From contig NZ_FPBF01000003.1 in NCBI RefSeq assembly GCF_900116615.1, positions 682,001-746,000 on the forward strand: 64,000 nucleotides of DNA, given 5' to 3'. Each line of letters begins with the position of its first letter. Within the stretch, counting starts at the first letter, position 1. Below the pieces are notes generated by a model. The model was not told the DNA's origin. It was given only the letters and a program-made list of their open reading frames with translations, and made no database searches. This DNA comes from Algoriphagus locisalis. Its GTDB lineage: Bacteria; Bacteroidota; Bacteroidia; Cytophagales; Cyclobacteriaceae. Shown here piece after piece: positions 1-8,741 of the stretch. The position numbers and the translations under genes were made by a program.

Positions 1-1209
1 TGGTCTATTTTCGGCATCTTGCTTAGAATACTGTCCTGATACAGCTAATGTAAATTTACCCTGCTGGCTGTTTACGTTGATACTGGCTACATTTCTCTTA
101 TATCCAGCGCTTGGCAAAACATCTTTGTTATCTAGATTGGAAAATGAGAATCTATAGTTTGTATTCTCACTTCCTCCGAATAGAGCAATCGAATTGTTCC
201 AGGTGCTTCCATTTCTATAAAAGTCATTGAAATCTTCACCTAGGTAAGAATATGGTCTTTGCACGTTGTCAAACTGAATAGAATTAGCTCCATCATAAAC
301 TGAACCCCATCCGTTAGTCGCAGTATTTATTGCCTGGTCTTGAGACGTTGGTCTCAACCCATCCTGACCTGGACCATAGGTTCGTTGGAATTCAGTGCGA
401 TCAACCACTTGGTCTATTGTGAAATTAGAGTTAAAACTCACTCCAATACCTTTTCTGGTGCTTCCTTTTTTTGTGGTTATCATGATCACACCATTTGCAG
501 CTCTTGCTCCATAAAGTGCAGCTGCAGTATTTCCTTTTAGCACGGTCATGCTTTCTATATCGTCAGCATTGATGGAAGACAATCCATCGCCTGCGTCACT
601 ACCACCCCACATACCTGCATTTCCTAAGTTGCCTGACTCGATAGGCACTCCATTAACAACATAAAGTGGCTGATCTGCTCCTGTCAAAGAAGAGCCTCCT
701 CGGATTACTACTCTAGTAGAACCTGCTGCACCTGTTGAAGGCGGTGTCACATTAACCCCAGCTATTTTACCAGTAAGCGCATTTCCTAGATTTACTGCAC
801 GGGATTCAGTGAATTTATCACCCGACAGCTGCGTAACAGAATAACCCAGTGCTTTTTTGTCACGCTCCATACCGAAGGCAGTGACAACCACTTCACTTAG
901 GTCAGAGGCGTCTTCATCCAAAGCCACATTTAATTCAGTTTGATTGCCCACAGTAAACTCCTGGGAAGTGAAACCAATAAATGAAAACACCAGAACTGTA
1001 TTTTCATTTACATTGATGGAATATTCTCCATCTGCGTTAGTCGTGGTACCCGCCTTGGTTTCTTTATCCAAAATAGTAACACCAGGTAGGGGTAACCCAT
1101 CAGAAGTTGCAGTCACAACTCCCTTCAAGATCCGCTGCTGGGCATTTGCTGAGACCGATAGTCCCACAATCATAGCCAGCACGAATGCAATTGATAGAAT
1201 TTTTTTCAT
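1..1209 (-). CDS. SusC/RagA-family TonB-dependent outer-membrane receptor (N-terminal 403 residues; 3' end outside window)
   Basis: Translating the minus strand from ATG at 1209 gives an open frame to the window edge. It starts with a signal peptide (MKKILSIAFVLAMIVG...SANAQ), then a CarboxypepD_reg-like beta-sandwich (about 25-110, with DGLPLPGVTI and TTNADGEYSI), then a plug domain (about 115-230) with the SusC signature VVIRGGSSLTGADQPLYVV and VLKGNTAAALYGARAANGVI, then the start of the barrel. Family members import glycans or peptides across the outer membrane with a SusD lipoprotein; none is visible here because the rest lies to the left. The substrate cannot be told. Family assignment is very safe; the product is cut by the window, not by mutation. 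Confidence 0.95.
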   Translation of the reverse strand, partial: MKKILSIAFVLAMIVGLSVSANAQQRILKGVVTATSDGLPLPGVTILDKETKAGTTTNADGEYSINVNENTVLVFSFIGFTSQEFTVGNQTELNVALDEDASDLSEVVVTAFGMERDKKALGYSVTQLSGDKFTESRAVNLGNALTGKIAGVNVTPPSTGAAGSTRVVIRGGSSLTGADQPLYVVNGVPIESGNLGNAGMWGGSDAGDGLSSINADDIESMTVLKGNTAAALYGARAANGVIMITTKKGSTRKGIGVSFNSNFTIDQVVDRTEFQRTYGPGQDGLRPTSQDQAINTATNGWGSVYDGANSIQFDNVQRPYSYLGEDFNDFYRNGSTWNNSIALFGGSENTNYRFSFSNLDNKDVLPSAGYKRNVASINVNSQQGKFTLAVSGQYSKQDAENRP

Positions 1210-1247
1210 AGTTTGAAAATGGTTGTTTGAAATAATTTGTTTTCACT

Positions 1248-1284
1248 GATCGTGCACCTTTACGATCCTCTGTGCACTGGAGGA
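1248..1284 (-). promoter_or_regulatory. Two overlapping hairpins in the susC leader, each with GTGCAC in its loop
   Basis: About 40 nt upstream of the susC start there are two short inverted repeats: GATCGT/ACGATC (1248-1253 and 1262-1267) and TCCTC/GAGGA (1266-1270 and 1280-1284). Each loop region carries the self-complementary hexamer GTGCAC (1252-1257 and 1272-1277). The arms share two bases, so the hairpins compete at their junction. A leader RNA structure or a dimeric-protein site is possible; function is inference. Confidence 0.35.
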
Positions 1285-1711
1285 CCTTTCATTTACAGTA
1301 ATTTAGTTTGGTTTGATAATAAAATTATTTTAATAAAGCCTAGTCAAGTTTTTTGATCAGGTTCATCATATACAGTTCTTAAAGCTAAAAAAAACAAGTA
1401 TCTATCAAAAACTTTATGTTATTTTTTCTTTAAATAAGGCCTGACTTAGCAAAAAAAATATGTAAAGTCATAAAAATCGAATTAATTTGAGCCAATGCCC
1501 TAATTATTTTAGGTGTTTTTCAAGGTAGATCGTAAAAGTTTTTAATTATGTAGCTCATAATCTTAAAACCCCTATTTAATATTAATTAAATAGTTTTAAA
1601 TCCCCTGATTATCCAATATGCAGTGATAATCCTTTATATTTTCTCCCGCAAAAATCAGATACAGTCCGTGGATCTATGATGGGCAAATCTTATCTATTTT
1701 TTATTTGACAT
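1285..1711. other. AT-rich noncoding spacer upstream of susC
   Basis: No gene was recognised. It is strongly AT-rich and must hold the susC promoter, but I could not place a convincing TTTG / TAnnTTTG pair on the minus strand. Confidence 0.5.
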
Positions 1712-1740
1712 AAAAAAACCGCCCCTTTCGGAGCGGTTTT
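1712..1740 (-). terminator. Rho-independent terminator of glnN
   Basis: On the minus strand a 7-bp stem (CCGCTCC / GGGGCGG, one U-G pair) closed by a GAAA tetraloop is flanked by A/T pairs and followed by a run of seven T. It lies about 20 nt after the glnN stop. Confidence 0.9.
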
Positions 1741-1761
1741 GATTAATAGGTGAAGAAAAGC

Positions 1762-3924
1762 TTATCTAAGAAAAAGCATTTCTCTGTATTTCACTAGTGG
1801 CCATGACTCATCATCCACCAATAACTCTAATTTATCAACTGCATATCGGATCTTGTCGAAGTAAGCTTCTTTCACCTCGGTCTGGTATCCTTTTGCCATT
1901 TTTACAATATCAGTCTCTTTGTTCAGTTTCTTGCGCGCCTCTACCATAGCAGTGATGTTAGATTTCAAAGATTCTATATGCTTAGACACTTCTTTGATCG
2001 TCTCTACCGCTGCAGTGTGATCTAAGCCAAGACCTTTCAAACCATTCGCGTTTTGGATGATTTTGTTTTGGTATAGAATAGCAGTTGGAATAATGTGATT
2101 CAATGCCAAATCTCCCATCACACGGCCTTCGATCTGAATCTTCTTCATGAAGTTCTCCAACATGATCTCATGACGGGCATGAACCTCTACCCCATTCATT
2201 ACATTATGTCTTTCGAAAAGCTCTTTTGTAGCTTTTGCAGCATACACATCTAATGCCAATGGAGTTGACTTCAAGTTAGACAAGCCTCTCTTCTTAGCTT
2301 CAGCTGCCCACTCGTCAGAGTAGCCATCACCTTCAAAACGTACTTTTTTGCTATCCTTGATGTATTTTCTCAATACATTCACAATTGCAATCTTCTTCTC
2401 TTTGCCAGCGCTCATCTCTTTCTCGATGTCTTTAGCCATTTCAGCCAATACATCTGCAACGATCACGTTCAATACTGTCATCGGTCCAGCGACATTCGCC
2501 TGAGAACCTACAGCACGGAATTCGAATTTGTTGCCAGTGAAAGCAAAAGGAGAAGTTCTGTTTCTATCTGTATTATCTAGGATGATTTCAGGAATCTTGG
2601 AGATACCCAATTTCATATACATGTTGTCGCCTTTTTCGATCTTGATGTTACCGTTTTTCTCCAGCTCATTCAATACTTCAGTAAGCGTAGCACCCAAGAA
2701 TACTGAGATGATTGCCGGAGGAGCTTCGTTAGCGCCTAGACGGTGATCATTACCAGCTGAAGCAATACTTGCTCTCAAGAGATCAGAGTGATCGTAAACA
2801 GCCTTGATAGTAGCTACCAAGAAAGTAAGGAATTGTAAATTTTCTCTGGCAGAATTGCTTGGTTGGAAAAGGTTAACTCCGGTATCAGTGATCAATGACC
2901 AGTTGTTGTGCTTACCGCTACCATTTACACCTGCAAATGGCTTCTCATGAAGCAAGACCTTCAAGTCGTGTCTCTCAGCAACTTTCTCCATCACATCCAT
3001 CAACAATTGGTTGTGATCTGTTGCCTTATTAATTTCTTCAAACAAAGGAGCAACTTCAAATTGACCTGGAGCTACCTCATTATGTCTTGTCATTACAGGA
3101 ATTCCCAACTTCAATGCTTCGTTTTCGAAGTCAACCATAAAGTCTTTCACTCGTGTAGGAATTGATCCGAAGTAGTGATCATCCAATTGCTGACCTCTAG
3201 CTGGGCTATGTCCGTAAACAGTTCTTCCGCCCATTACCAAATCAGGTCTTGCTGCGAAAAGAGCCTTGTCGATCACAAAATATTCTTGCTCTACACCTAG
3301 AGAAGGCTGTACTTTTCTTACGTTTCTATCAAACAATTGACAAATAGCTACCGCTGCTTCGTTGATTGCTTCGATAGACTTCAGCAATGGAGTTTTGTAA
3401 TCCAAAGCTTCCCCTGTGTAGGACACAAAGATTGTAGGGATACAAAGCGTGTTTTCGAAAATAAAAATCGGAGAAGTAGGATCCCAAGCAGTATATCCTC
3501 TAGCCTCGAAAGTAGAACGGATACCACCATTAGGGAAAGAAGAAGCATCAGGTTCTTGCTGAACTAGTGCAGATCCTTTGAATTTCTCAAGTCCTCCTAG
3601 GGCATCGAAAAAGGAATCATGCTTCTCGGCGGTAGAACCTGTCAGTGGCTGAAACCAGTGAGTATAATGTGTTACACCTTTGGACAAGGCCCAAGTTTTA
3701 ACTGCTGATGCTACTTCTTCTGCCGTAGCTGCATCAATTTTGGTTCCTTTGTCGATAGCTTCCATGACCCTTTTGAAAGCCGAAGGTGCCAAAGACACTT
3801 TCATTTGGGCTGTTCCAAATGTATTGGTACCAAAAAAGTCTGAAATTTTGCTTGATGGAGCTTTTACAGCTACTCGCTGTCTAGTCTGCACCATTCCTAA
3901 GGCTTGTTGTCTGAGTGTTGCCAT
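1762..3924 (-). CDS. glnN: Glutamine synthetase type III
   Basis: ATP-dependent ligation of ammonia to glutamate, the central step of nitrogen assimilation in the cytoplasm. The 720-residue length and sequence fit the GSIII class typical of Bacteroidota (GSI and GSII are about 350-470 residues). Visible marks are the N-terminal ISDFFGTNTFG segment, GVEQEYFVID, the catalytic-barrel VNGSGKHNNWSL motif, and AGNDHRLGANEAPPAIIS. An in-frame ATG ten codons upstream (3954) exists, but a -7 promoter box at 3956-3963 would put transcription start inside that extension, so MATLRQQALG at 3924 is preferred. It is monocistronic with its own terminator; no PII gene is adjacent. Confidence 0.96.
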   Translation of the reverse strand: MATLRQQALGMVQTRQRVAVKAPSSKISDFFGTNTFGTAQMKVSLAPSAFKRVMEAIDKGTKIDAATAEEVASAVKTWALSKGVTHYTHWFQPLTGSTAEKHDSFFDALGGLEKFKGSALVQQEPDASSFPNGGIRSTFEARGYTAWDPTSPIFIFENTLCIPTIFVSYTGEALDYKTPLLKSIEAINEAAVAICQLFDRNVRKVQPSLGVEQEYFVIDKALFAARPDLVMGGRTVYGHSPARGQQLDDHYFGSIPTRVKDFMVDFENEALKLGIPVMTRHNEVAPGQFEVAPLFEEINKATDHNQLLMDVMEKVAERHDLKVLLHEKPFAGVNGSGKHNNWSLITDTGVNLFQPSNSARENLQFLTFLVATIKAVYDHSDLLRASIASAGNDHRLGANEAPPAIISVFLGATLTEVLNELEKNGNIKIEKGDNMYMKLGISKIPEIILDNTDRNRTSPFAFTGNKFEFRAVGSQANVAGPMTVLNVIVADVLAEMAKDIEKEMSAGKEKKIAIVNVLRKYIKDSKKVRFEGDGYSDEWAAEAKKRGLSNLKSTPLALDVYAAKATKELFERHNVMNGVEVHARHEIMLENFMKKIQIEGRVMGDLALNHIIPTAILYQNKIIQNANGLKGLGLDHTAAVETIKEVSKHIESLKSNITAMVEARKKLNKETDIVKMAKGYQTEVKEAYFDKIRYAVDKLELLVDDESWPLVKYREMLFLR

Positions 3925-3955
3925 TTCTACAATATGTGGTTTAAAATTATACACA

Positions 3956-3963
3956 CAAAAATA
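3956..3963 (-). promoter_or_regulatory. Candidate -7 promoter box of glnN (TATTTTTG)
   Basis: The minus strand reads TATTTTTG, matching the Bacteroidota -7 consensus TAnnTTTG, about 31 nt before the preferred ATG. No clear -33 TTTG was found at the usual distance, so this rests on the -7 box and its position. Confidence 0.4.
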
Positions 3964-4100
3964 GAAAAATATGTATATGAAAATGCTTTTGACTGATTTT
4001 TGACCTCTTTTTTGGAAAAAATTACACTTTTTTCAATAAATCATGGCAAAAAGGTACCGATATCGGGCAAAAGTTACGATTCTCACAGAAAAATTGGAAA

Positions 4101-4131
4101 ATTGAAAACAAGGGAAGATTAATTACCTTTG
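4101..4131 (+). promoter_or_regulatory. Promoter of mtaB: ATTG - 19 nt - TACCTTTG
   Basis: ATTG at 4101-4104 and TACCTTTG at 4124-4131 fit the Bacteroidota -33/-7 pattern (TTTG and TAnnTTTG, 19 nt apart). The start codon at 4157 leaves a leader of about 20 nt. Confidence 0.55.
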
Positions 4132-4156
4132 CAATCTCATTGTCAGAAGCGTAATT

Positions 4157-5476
4157 GTGAAAAAAGTAGCCTTTTATACACTAGGATGTAAGCTAAATTT
4201 CTCCGAAACCTCCACTATCAGCCGCCAATTTGAAGAAAAAGGCTATCTGAAAGTCGATTTTCAGGAAAATCCCGACATTTTCATTATCAACACCTGCTCG
4301 GTCACCGAGAATGCAGATAAGAAGTGTAAGAAAATCGTAAAGGAGGCTAAAAAGATTTCTCCAAATTCTTACGTCACAATAATTGGTTGCTATGCGCAAT
4401 TGAAACCGAAAGAGATTTCTGAAATAGAAGGCGTCGATGCTGTGCTAGGTGCAGCAGAGAAATTTCGATTAATTGAACTTTTGGATGATTTTGCAGCAGT
4501 GCAGGAAACGAAAGTCTTGGCATCTGAGATCCAAGAAGCAACTGTATTTAATAATGCATATTCTATTAATGACCGGACCAGAACTTTCCTGAAAGTTCAG
4601 GATGGCTGCAATTACGGTTGCGCATTCTGCACTATTCCACTTGCCCGTGGCAAAAGCCGTAGCAATACAATTGAGAGCGTGCTCCAGTCTGCAAGAGAAA
4701 TAGCTGCCACTGGTGTCAATGAGATTGTATTGACTGGGGTGAATATCGGAGATTTCGGCATCGTTGATGGCAAGAGAAATGAACGCTTCGCCGATCTGGT
4801 ATATGCACTAGATGAAGTGGAAGGAATTAACCGCTTGAGGATTTCTTCCATCGAGCCAAACTTGCTAACAAACGAGATCATCAGCTTTGTAGCACAATCC
4901 AAGCGATTTGTCCCGCATTTCCATGTTCCCTTACAATCCGGGTCCAATACCATTTTGAGAAAAATGGGCAGAAGGTACCTACGTGAGCTGTATGTAGATC
5001 GTGTAACCAAAATCAAAACTCTGATGCCTCACGCCTGTATTGGCGTAGATGTAATCGTTGGGTTCCCGGGCGAAACAGACGAGCTTTTTCTCGAAACCTA
5101 TAACTTCCTGAATGAGTTGGACATTTCCTATCTGCACGTATTCACCTATTCAGAGCGGGCAAACACCCGTGCAGCTGAAATGGATGAGGTGGTTCCTATG
5201 AAAAAGAGAAATGAACGTTCCAAAATGCTTCGTATCCTCTCAGAGAAAAAAAGAAGAAAGTTCTATACTGAGAATCTGGGAAAGACATTTACAGTTCTTT
5301 TCGAAGAAGACGTAGAAGACGGAAAAATCCACGGCTTCACAGAAAACTACATCCGCGTCGCTGCCAAATACGACCCTATGCTTATCAATGAACTGAAATT
5401 GGTGACCCTCGATCAGATCAATGAAAAAGGCAATGTAGAAGTTCTGGAACCTGAAATGGTTTACGAAAAGCACTAA
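4157..5476 (+). CDS. mtaB: tRNA (N6-threonylcarbamoyladenosine-37) methylthiotransferase, MtaB type
   Basis: A radical-SAM enzyme that adds a methylthio group to t6A37 of ANN-decoding tRNAs. The 439-residue protein has the three cysteines of the N-terminal cluster (C11 in LGCK, C47 in NTCSVT, C78 in GCYAQ), the radical-SAM CxxxCxxC motif (C151, C155, C158 in CNYGCAFC), and a C-terminal TRAM-like RNA-binding region (about 375-435). LGCKLN and the length match MtaB better than MiaB or RimO; the exact tRNA modification is a family inference. It starts with GTG. A DUF805 gene follows in the same direction after 62 nt containing a hairpin. Confidence 0.9.
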   Translation: MKKVAFYTLGCKLNFSETSTISRQFEEKGYLKVDFQENPDIFIINTCSVTENADKKCKKIVKEAKKISPNSYVTIIGCYAQLKPKEISEIEGVDAVLGAAEKFRLIELLDDFAAVQETKVLASEIQEATVFNNAYSINDRTRTFLKVQDGCNYGCAFCTIPLARGKSRSNTIESVLQSAREIAATGVNEIVLTGVNIGDFGIVDGKRNERFADLVYALDEVEGINRLRISSIEPNLLTNEIISFVAQSKRFVPHFHVPLQSGSNTILRKMGRRYLRELYVDRVTKIKTLMPHACIGVDVIVGFPGETDELFLETYNFLNELDISYLHVFTYSERANTRAAEMDEVVPMKKRNERSKMLRILSEKKRRKFYTENLGKTFTVLFEEDVEDGKIHGFTENYIRVAAKYDPMLINELKLVTLDQINEKGNVEVLEPEMVYEKH

Positions 5477-5502
5477 AGCCAAATTTAATTTTATCAGTGG
5501 AC

Positions 5503-5538
5503 ACTTAAACAACTTAATCCTGAGATCGTTGTTTAAGT
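5503..5538 (+). promoter_or_regulatory. Perfect 11-bp inverted repeat abutting the DUF805 start codon
   Basis: ACTTAAACAAC (5503-5513) and GTTGTTTAAGT (5528-5538) form a perfect 11-bp stem with a 14-nt loop. The right arm ends on the base before the ATG at 5539, and no T-run follows, so it is not a normal terminator. In RNA it would bury the translation start region; as DNA it could be an operator. Confidence 0.5.
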
Positions 5539-5892
5539 ATGAACTCTTTATTCAAACCAGTAGGAAGAATCACCAGAAGAATGTATCTGGTGATGTTTAT
5601 CATCTTTTATTTTATCAATATTCTTTGTCTGATGATCATTTGGGATAGTTTCCAGAGTCAATCATGGGCAATATTTTATGGAGCAGGGGTAGCCTTGGTA
5701 GCCTCCATTTGCATCTTATTAGTGCAGGCCATCAAAAGACTCCACGATATCGGGCTTGATTGGAAATATGCCCTATACTTATTAATTCCGCCTCCCGTGA
5801 ATTTCATTGGTTTTATCTGGCTTGCAGCCAAAAAAGGTCAAGAAGGAGAAAATGAGTATGGTCCAGACCCAAGAAAAACAGATGTAATCTAG
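5539..5892 (+). CDS. DUF805 family small inner-membrane protein
   Basis: A 117-residue protein with three hydrophobic segments (about 15-37, 44-63, 78-97). The family's marks are visible: an N-terminal GRITRRMY segment, the central KRLHDIGLDW motif (consensus RLHDxGxSGW), and a C-terminal GENEYGPDP. DUF805 proteins are small membrane proteins of unknown biochemical role, some linked to stress or phage-shock contexts. It is downstream of mtaB, but the long hairpin ahead of the start suggests separate control of translation or transcription. A strong terminator follows. Confidence 0.85.
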   Translation: MNSLFKPVGRITRRMYLVMFIIFYFINILCLMIIWDSFQSQSWAIFYGAGVALVASICILLVQAIKRLHDIGLDWKYALYLLIPPPVNFIGFIWLAAKKGQEGENEYGPDPRKTDVI

Positions 5893-5923
5893 CAGATACC
5901 AAGCGATTTAGAAGTAAAATCCC

Positions 5924-5962
5924 AAAGCGGTAGAAGACGATAATTTTTTCTGCCGCTTTTTT
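5924..5962 (+). terminator. Rho-independent terminator after the DUF805 gene
   Basis: A 12-bp stem (AAAGCGGTAGAA paired with TTCTGCCGCTTT, one T-G pair) with a short loop and a T-run at 5957-5962. It lies about 30 nt after the stop codon. Confidence 0.85.
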
Positions 5963-6048
5963 ATGTTTAAAAGAAACGAGGAGTAAAGTGAAAGATTGAT
6001 GATTTCCACCTACATTTTTCTAAATTCAACTCAACAAAAAAACTCTAC

Positions 6049-8067
6049 GTGGAAGATTCAAAGAAACTAGCGTTGGTTCGGGAGGAAGCCTGGCTCGCCC
6101 AGTACGAACCGCAAATTCAACGAAGATTTGACCGATATCAGGAGGCGATTCGAGAGATCAATGATTTCAGTGGCAACATCCTAGAATATGCGTCTATCCA
6201 CAATTTCTACGGGATTCATTATGAGGCCTGGAGAAAAGGCTGGGTCTATCGGGAATGGGCACCTGCTGCCAAGCAGCTTTACTTTTTCGGCGATTTTAAT
6301 AACTGGGATAGGAGCTCTCACCCCATGAAAAAAAGCCCACGAGGCGACTGGGAAATTTTCTTGCCTTTTGATCAATACAAAGAAAGCTTCCTGCACCGAA
6401 GCAAAGTGAAAGTCCACGTGGTGGCGGCTAATGGTGCCTTGGACAGAATACCGGCGTATATCAGAAGAGTCATACAAGACGAAACCACACACGACGTAGC
6501 AGGCCAACTTTGGTTTGCAGAAGATTTTCAGTGGACGGACGATTCCTTTACAACAGCAAATAGCCTCAAACAACCGCTGATCTATGAATGTCACGTAGGC
6601 ATGGCTCAGGAGAAATTGGGGGTCGGCACTTACCAAGAGTTTGAGGAATTCACACTCCCTCGAATCAAAGCAGCAGGCTACAATACCATTCAGATGATGG
6701 CGATCATGGAGCATCCCTACTATGGATCTTTTGGCTACCATGTCTCAAACTTCTTTGCCCCTACTTCCCGATTTGGCACTCCAGAAGAGCTGAAATCGCT
6801 GGTGAATAAAGCTCACGAGATGGGAATTGCTGTGGTGATGGACATCGTACATTCCCATGCGATCAAAAATGTGAACGAAGGCCTGAACGAGTTTGACGGC
6901 AGCGAACATCAGTATTTCCACCCCAGAGACAAGGGCTATCATGAAGCTTGGGACTCCAAAGTATTTGATTATGCCAAGCGGGAAGTGCAGCAGTTTCTGC
7001 TTTCCAATATCCGCTATTGGCTGGAGGAGTTTCATTTTGATGGATTCCGATTCGATGGCGTGACCTCGATCATGTACCACCATCATGGGCTTTTCATGGA
7101 CTTTGATTCGGTGGATTTATACTTCGATGAAAATGTAGATGAGGATGCCGTTTTATATCTACAGCTGGCAAACACCTTAATTCACAGCCTGAAACCTGGT
7201 AATATTTCCATTGCTGAAGATATGAGTGGAATGCCGGGACTTGCCCGTCCTATTAGTGACGGAGGAATCGGCTTTGATTTCCGAATGGCAATGGGTGTAC
7301 CGGACTTTTGGATCAAAACCCTGAAACATAAGCAGGACGAGGAATGGGATATGTTTGAGCTTTGGCACCAGCTTACCAATCGTCCCGCAGCAGAGCGTTC
7401 TATAGGGTATGCCGAGAGTCATGATCAGGCACTAGTCGGCGATCAAACGCTGGCTTTCCGGCTGATGAAAGAAGCTATGTATTTTTCTATGTCTCAACTT
7501 CAGCAAAATTTAGTAGTTGACCGAGGTGTAGCACTGCACAAACTCATAAGGTTAGTAACGCTCACGCTTGGTGGGGAAGGCTATTTGAATTTCATAGGAA
7601 ATGAATTTGGCCATCCTGATTGGGTGGATTTTCCACGAGAGGGAAATAATTGGAGTCATCAGCACGCTCGCCGTCAATGGTCTCTCGTTGACGACCCTTT
7701 ACTTAGATATGGACAACTTGATGCCTGGGACAAAGCAATTATCAAGCTTGCTACAAATTACCAACTCCTAGCTGCAGCCCCTGCTGATCAACTCTATCTG
7801 GATCCTGACAAAAAGATTTTAGCCTACGAAAGATCAGGGTTGATTTTTGTATTCTCTTTTCATCCAACTGAATCATTTTTCGGGCTACCAATTTATGTGA
7901 AAAATGCTGGGACTTACAAGATCCTACTAACTTCAGACGAAAAGGAATATGCTGGCTTTGAGCGATTGGATGAAAAAGTAACATACCCGACCGACGAGCA
8001 TCAATGCATTTACTTGTATGTGCCGAATAGAACCGTGCTTGTCCTGGAAACTAAGTTGGAAAAATAG
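6049..8067 (+). CDS. glgB: 1,4-alpha-glucan (glycogen) branching enzyme, eukaryote-like GH13_8 type
   Basis: Transfers alpha-1,4 glucan segments to alpha-1,6 branch points. The 672-residue protein has an N-terminal CBM48 (about 60-160, with YREWAPAAKQLYFFGDFNNW), then the GH13 barrel with the nucleophile in FRFDGVTS (D336), the acid/base in SIAEDM (E390), and the stabiliser in ESHDQALVGD (H458-D459), and an all-beta C-terminus. MYHHHGL, ESHDQALVGD and NWSHQHARRQW resemble animal and plant branching enzymes rather than E. coli GlgB. Start is GTG at 6049, just after an AT-rich leader. No glgA, glgC or glgP gene is next to it, so it stands apart from a glycogen operon here. It could act on glycogen or another storage glucan. 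Confidence 0.93.
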   Translation: MEDSKKLALVREEAWLAQYEPQIQRRFDRYQEAIREINDFSGNILEYASIHNFYGIHYEAWRKGWVYREWAPAAKQLYFFGDFNNWDRSSHPMKKSPRGDWEIFLPFDQYKESFLHRSKVKVHVVAANGALDRIPAYIRRVIQDETTHDVAGQLWFAEDFQWTDDSFTTANSLKQPLIYECHVGMAQEKLGVGTYQEFEEFTLPRIKAAGYNTIQMMAIMEHPYYGSFGYHVSNFFAPTSRFGTPEELKSLVNKAHEMGIAVVMDIVHSHAIKNVNEGLNEFDGSEHQYFHPRDKGYHEAWDSKVFDYAKREVQQFLLSNIRYWLEEFHFDGFRFDGVTSIMYHHHGLFMDFDSVDLYFDENVDEDAVLYLQLANTLIHSLKPGNISIAEDMSGMPGLARPISDGGIGFDFRMAMGVPDFWIKTLKHKQDEEWDMFELWHQLTNRPAAERSIGYAESHDQALVGDQTLAFRLMKEAMYFSMSQLQQNLVVDRGVALHKLIRLVTLTLGGEGYLNFIGNEFGHPDWVDFPREGNNWSHQHARRQWSLVDDPLLRYGQLDAWDKAIIKLATNYQLLAAAPADQLYLDPDKKILAYERSGLIFVFSFHPTESFFGLPIYVKNAGTYKILLTSDEKEYAGFERLDEKVTYPTDEHQCIYLYVPNRTVLVLETKLEK

Positions 8068-8080
8068 CCCAAAAAACAAC

Positions 8081-8701
8081 ATGAACACCTCCATAGAAGC
8101 ATACTACACGGAAGGCTGTGGACGCTGCCCACTAGGCGGCACAGCAGCATGCAAAGTCCACACCTGGGCCAAGGAATTAACCCAACTGAGAAAAATAATT
8201 TTAGCTTGTGGGATGACGGAAGAATCGAAATGGGGAGTGCCTACGTTTACCTTTCAAGGTAACAATGTGCTGATTCTGGCCGCATTCAAAGATTACTGCT
8301 CCATCAATTTTTTCAAAGGTTCCCTGCTGCAGGATGAACAGCAAATTCTCGATAAACCTGGCGAAAACTCCCAAGCTTCCCGACTGCTCAAGTTTACTGA
8401 TGTAAACCAAGTGGTCTCACTTGAACCAATCATCAAAGCCTATATTTTCGAAGCAATAGAAGTAGAAAAAGCAGGTTTGAAAGTAGAATTCAAGAAAAAC
8501 CCAGAACCTATTCCAGTCGAATTACAAAATCGTCTCGACCGTGACCCCTCTTTCAAAACTGCGTTTGAAGCCCTGACACCTGGAAGACAACGTGGCTATA
8601 TTTTGTTTTTATCTGCACCTAAGCAAGCCAAAACCCGGGAATCCAGGATTGAAAAGTGCATCCCAAAGATCATGGAAGGAAAGGGAATGCAGGATCGGTA
8701 A
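8081..8701 (+). CDS. YdeI/OmpD-associated family protein with DUF1801-like domain
   Basis: A 206-residue soluble protein. The frame extends upstream into glgB, but the ATG at 8081, 13 nt after the glgB stop, is the natural start (MNTSIEAYY). The N-terminus has four cysteines (CGRC and GGTAACKVH at about 12-27), which is unusual and may bind metal. The middle (about 30-130) is a DUF1801/YdeI-like fold (KWGVPTFTFQGNNVLIL, KDYCSINFFKG). The C-terminus (about 160-200) is the YdeI helical part with F..LTPGRQRGYILFL..AKQ-type spacing followed by RIEKCIPKI. Biochemical role is unknown. The close spacing suggests co-transcription with the branching enzyme, without an obvious link in function. Confidence 0.85.
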   Translation: MNTSIEAYYTEGCGRCPLGGTAACKVHTWAKELTQLRKIILACGMTEESKWGVPTFTFQGNNVLILAAFKDYCSINFFKGSLLQDEQQILDKPGENSQASRLLKFTDVNQVVSLEPIIKAYIFEAIEVEKAGLKVEFKKNPEPIPVELQNRLDRDPSFKTAFEALTPGRQRGYILFLSAPKQAKTRESRIEKCIPKIMEGKGMQDR

Positions 8702-8741
8702 GATTAGATCTTAATAACATGTTAACCCATTTTTGTAAACC

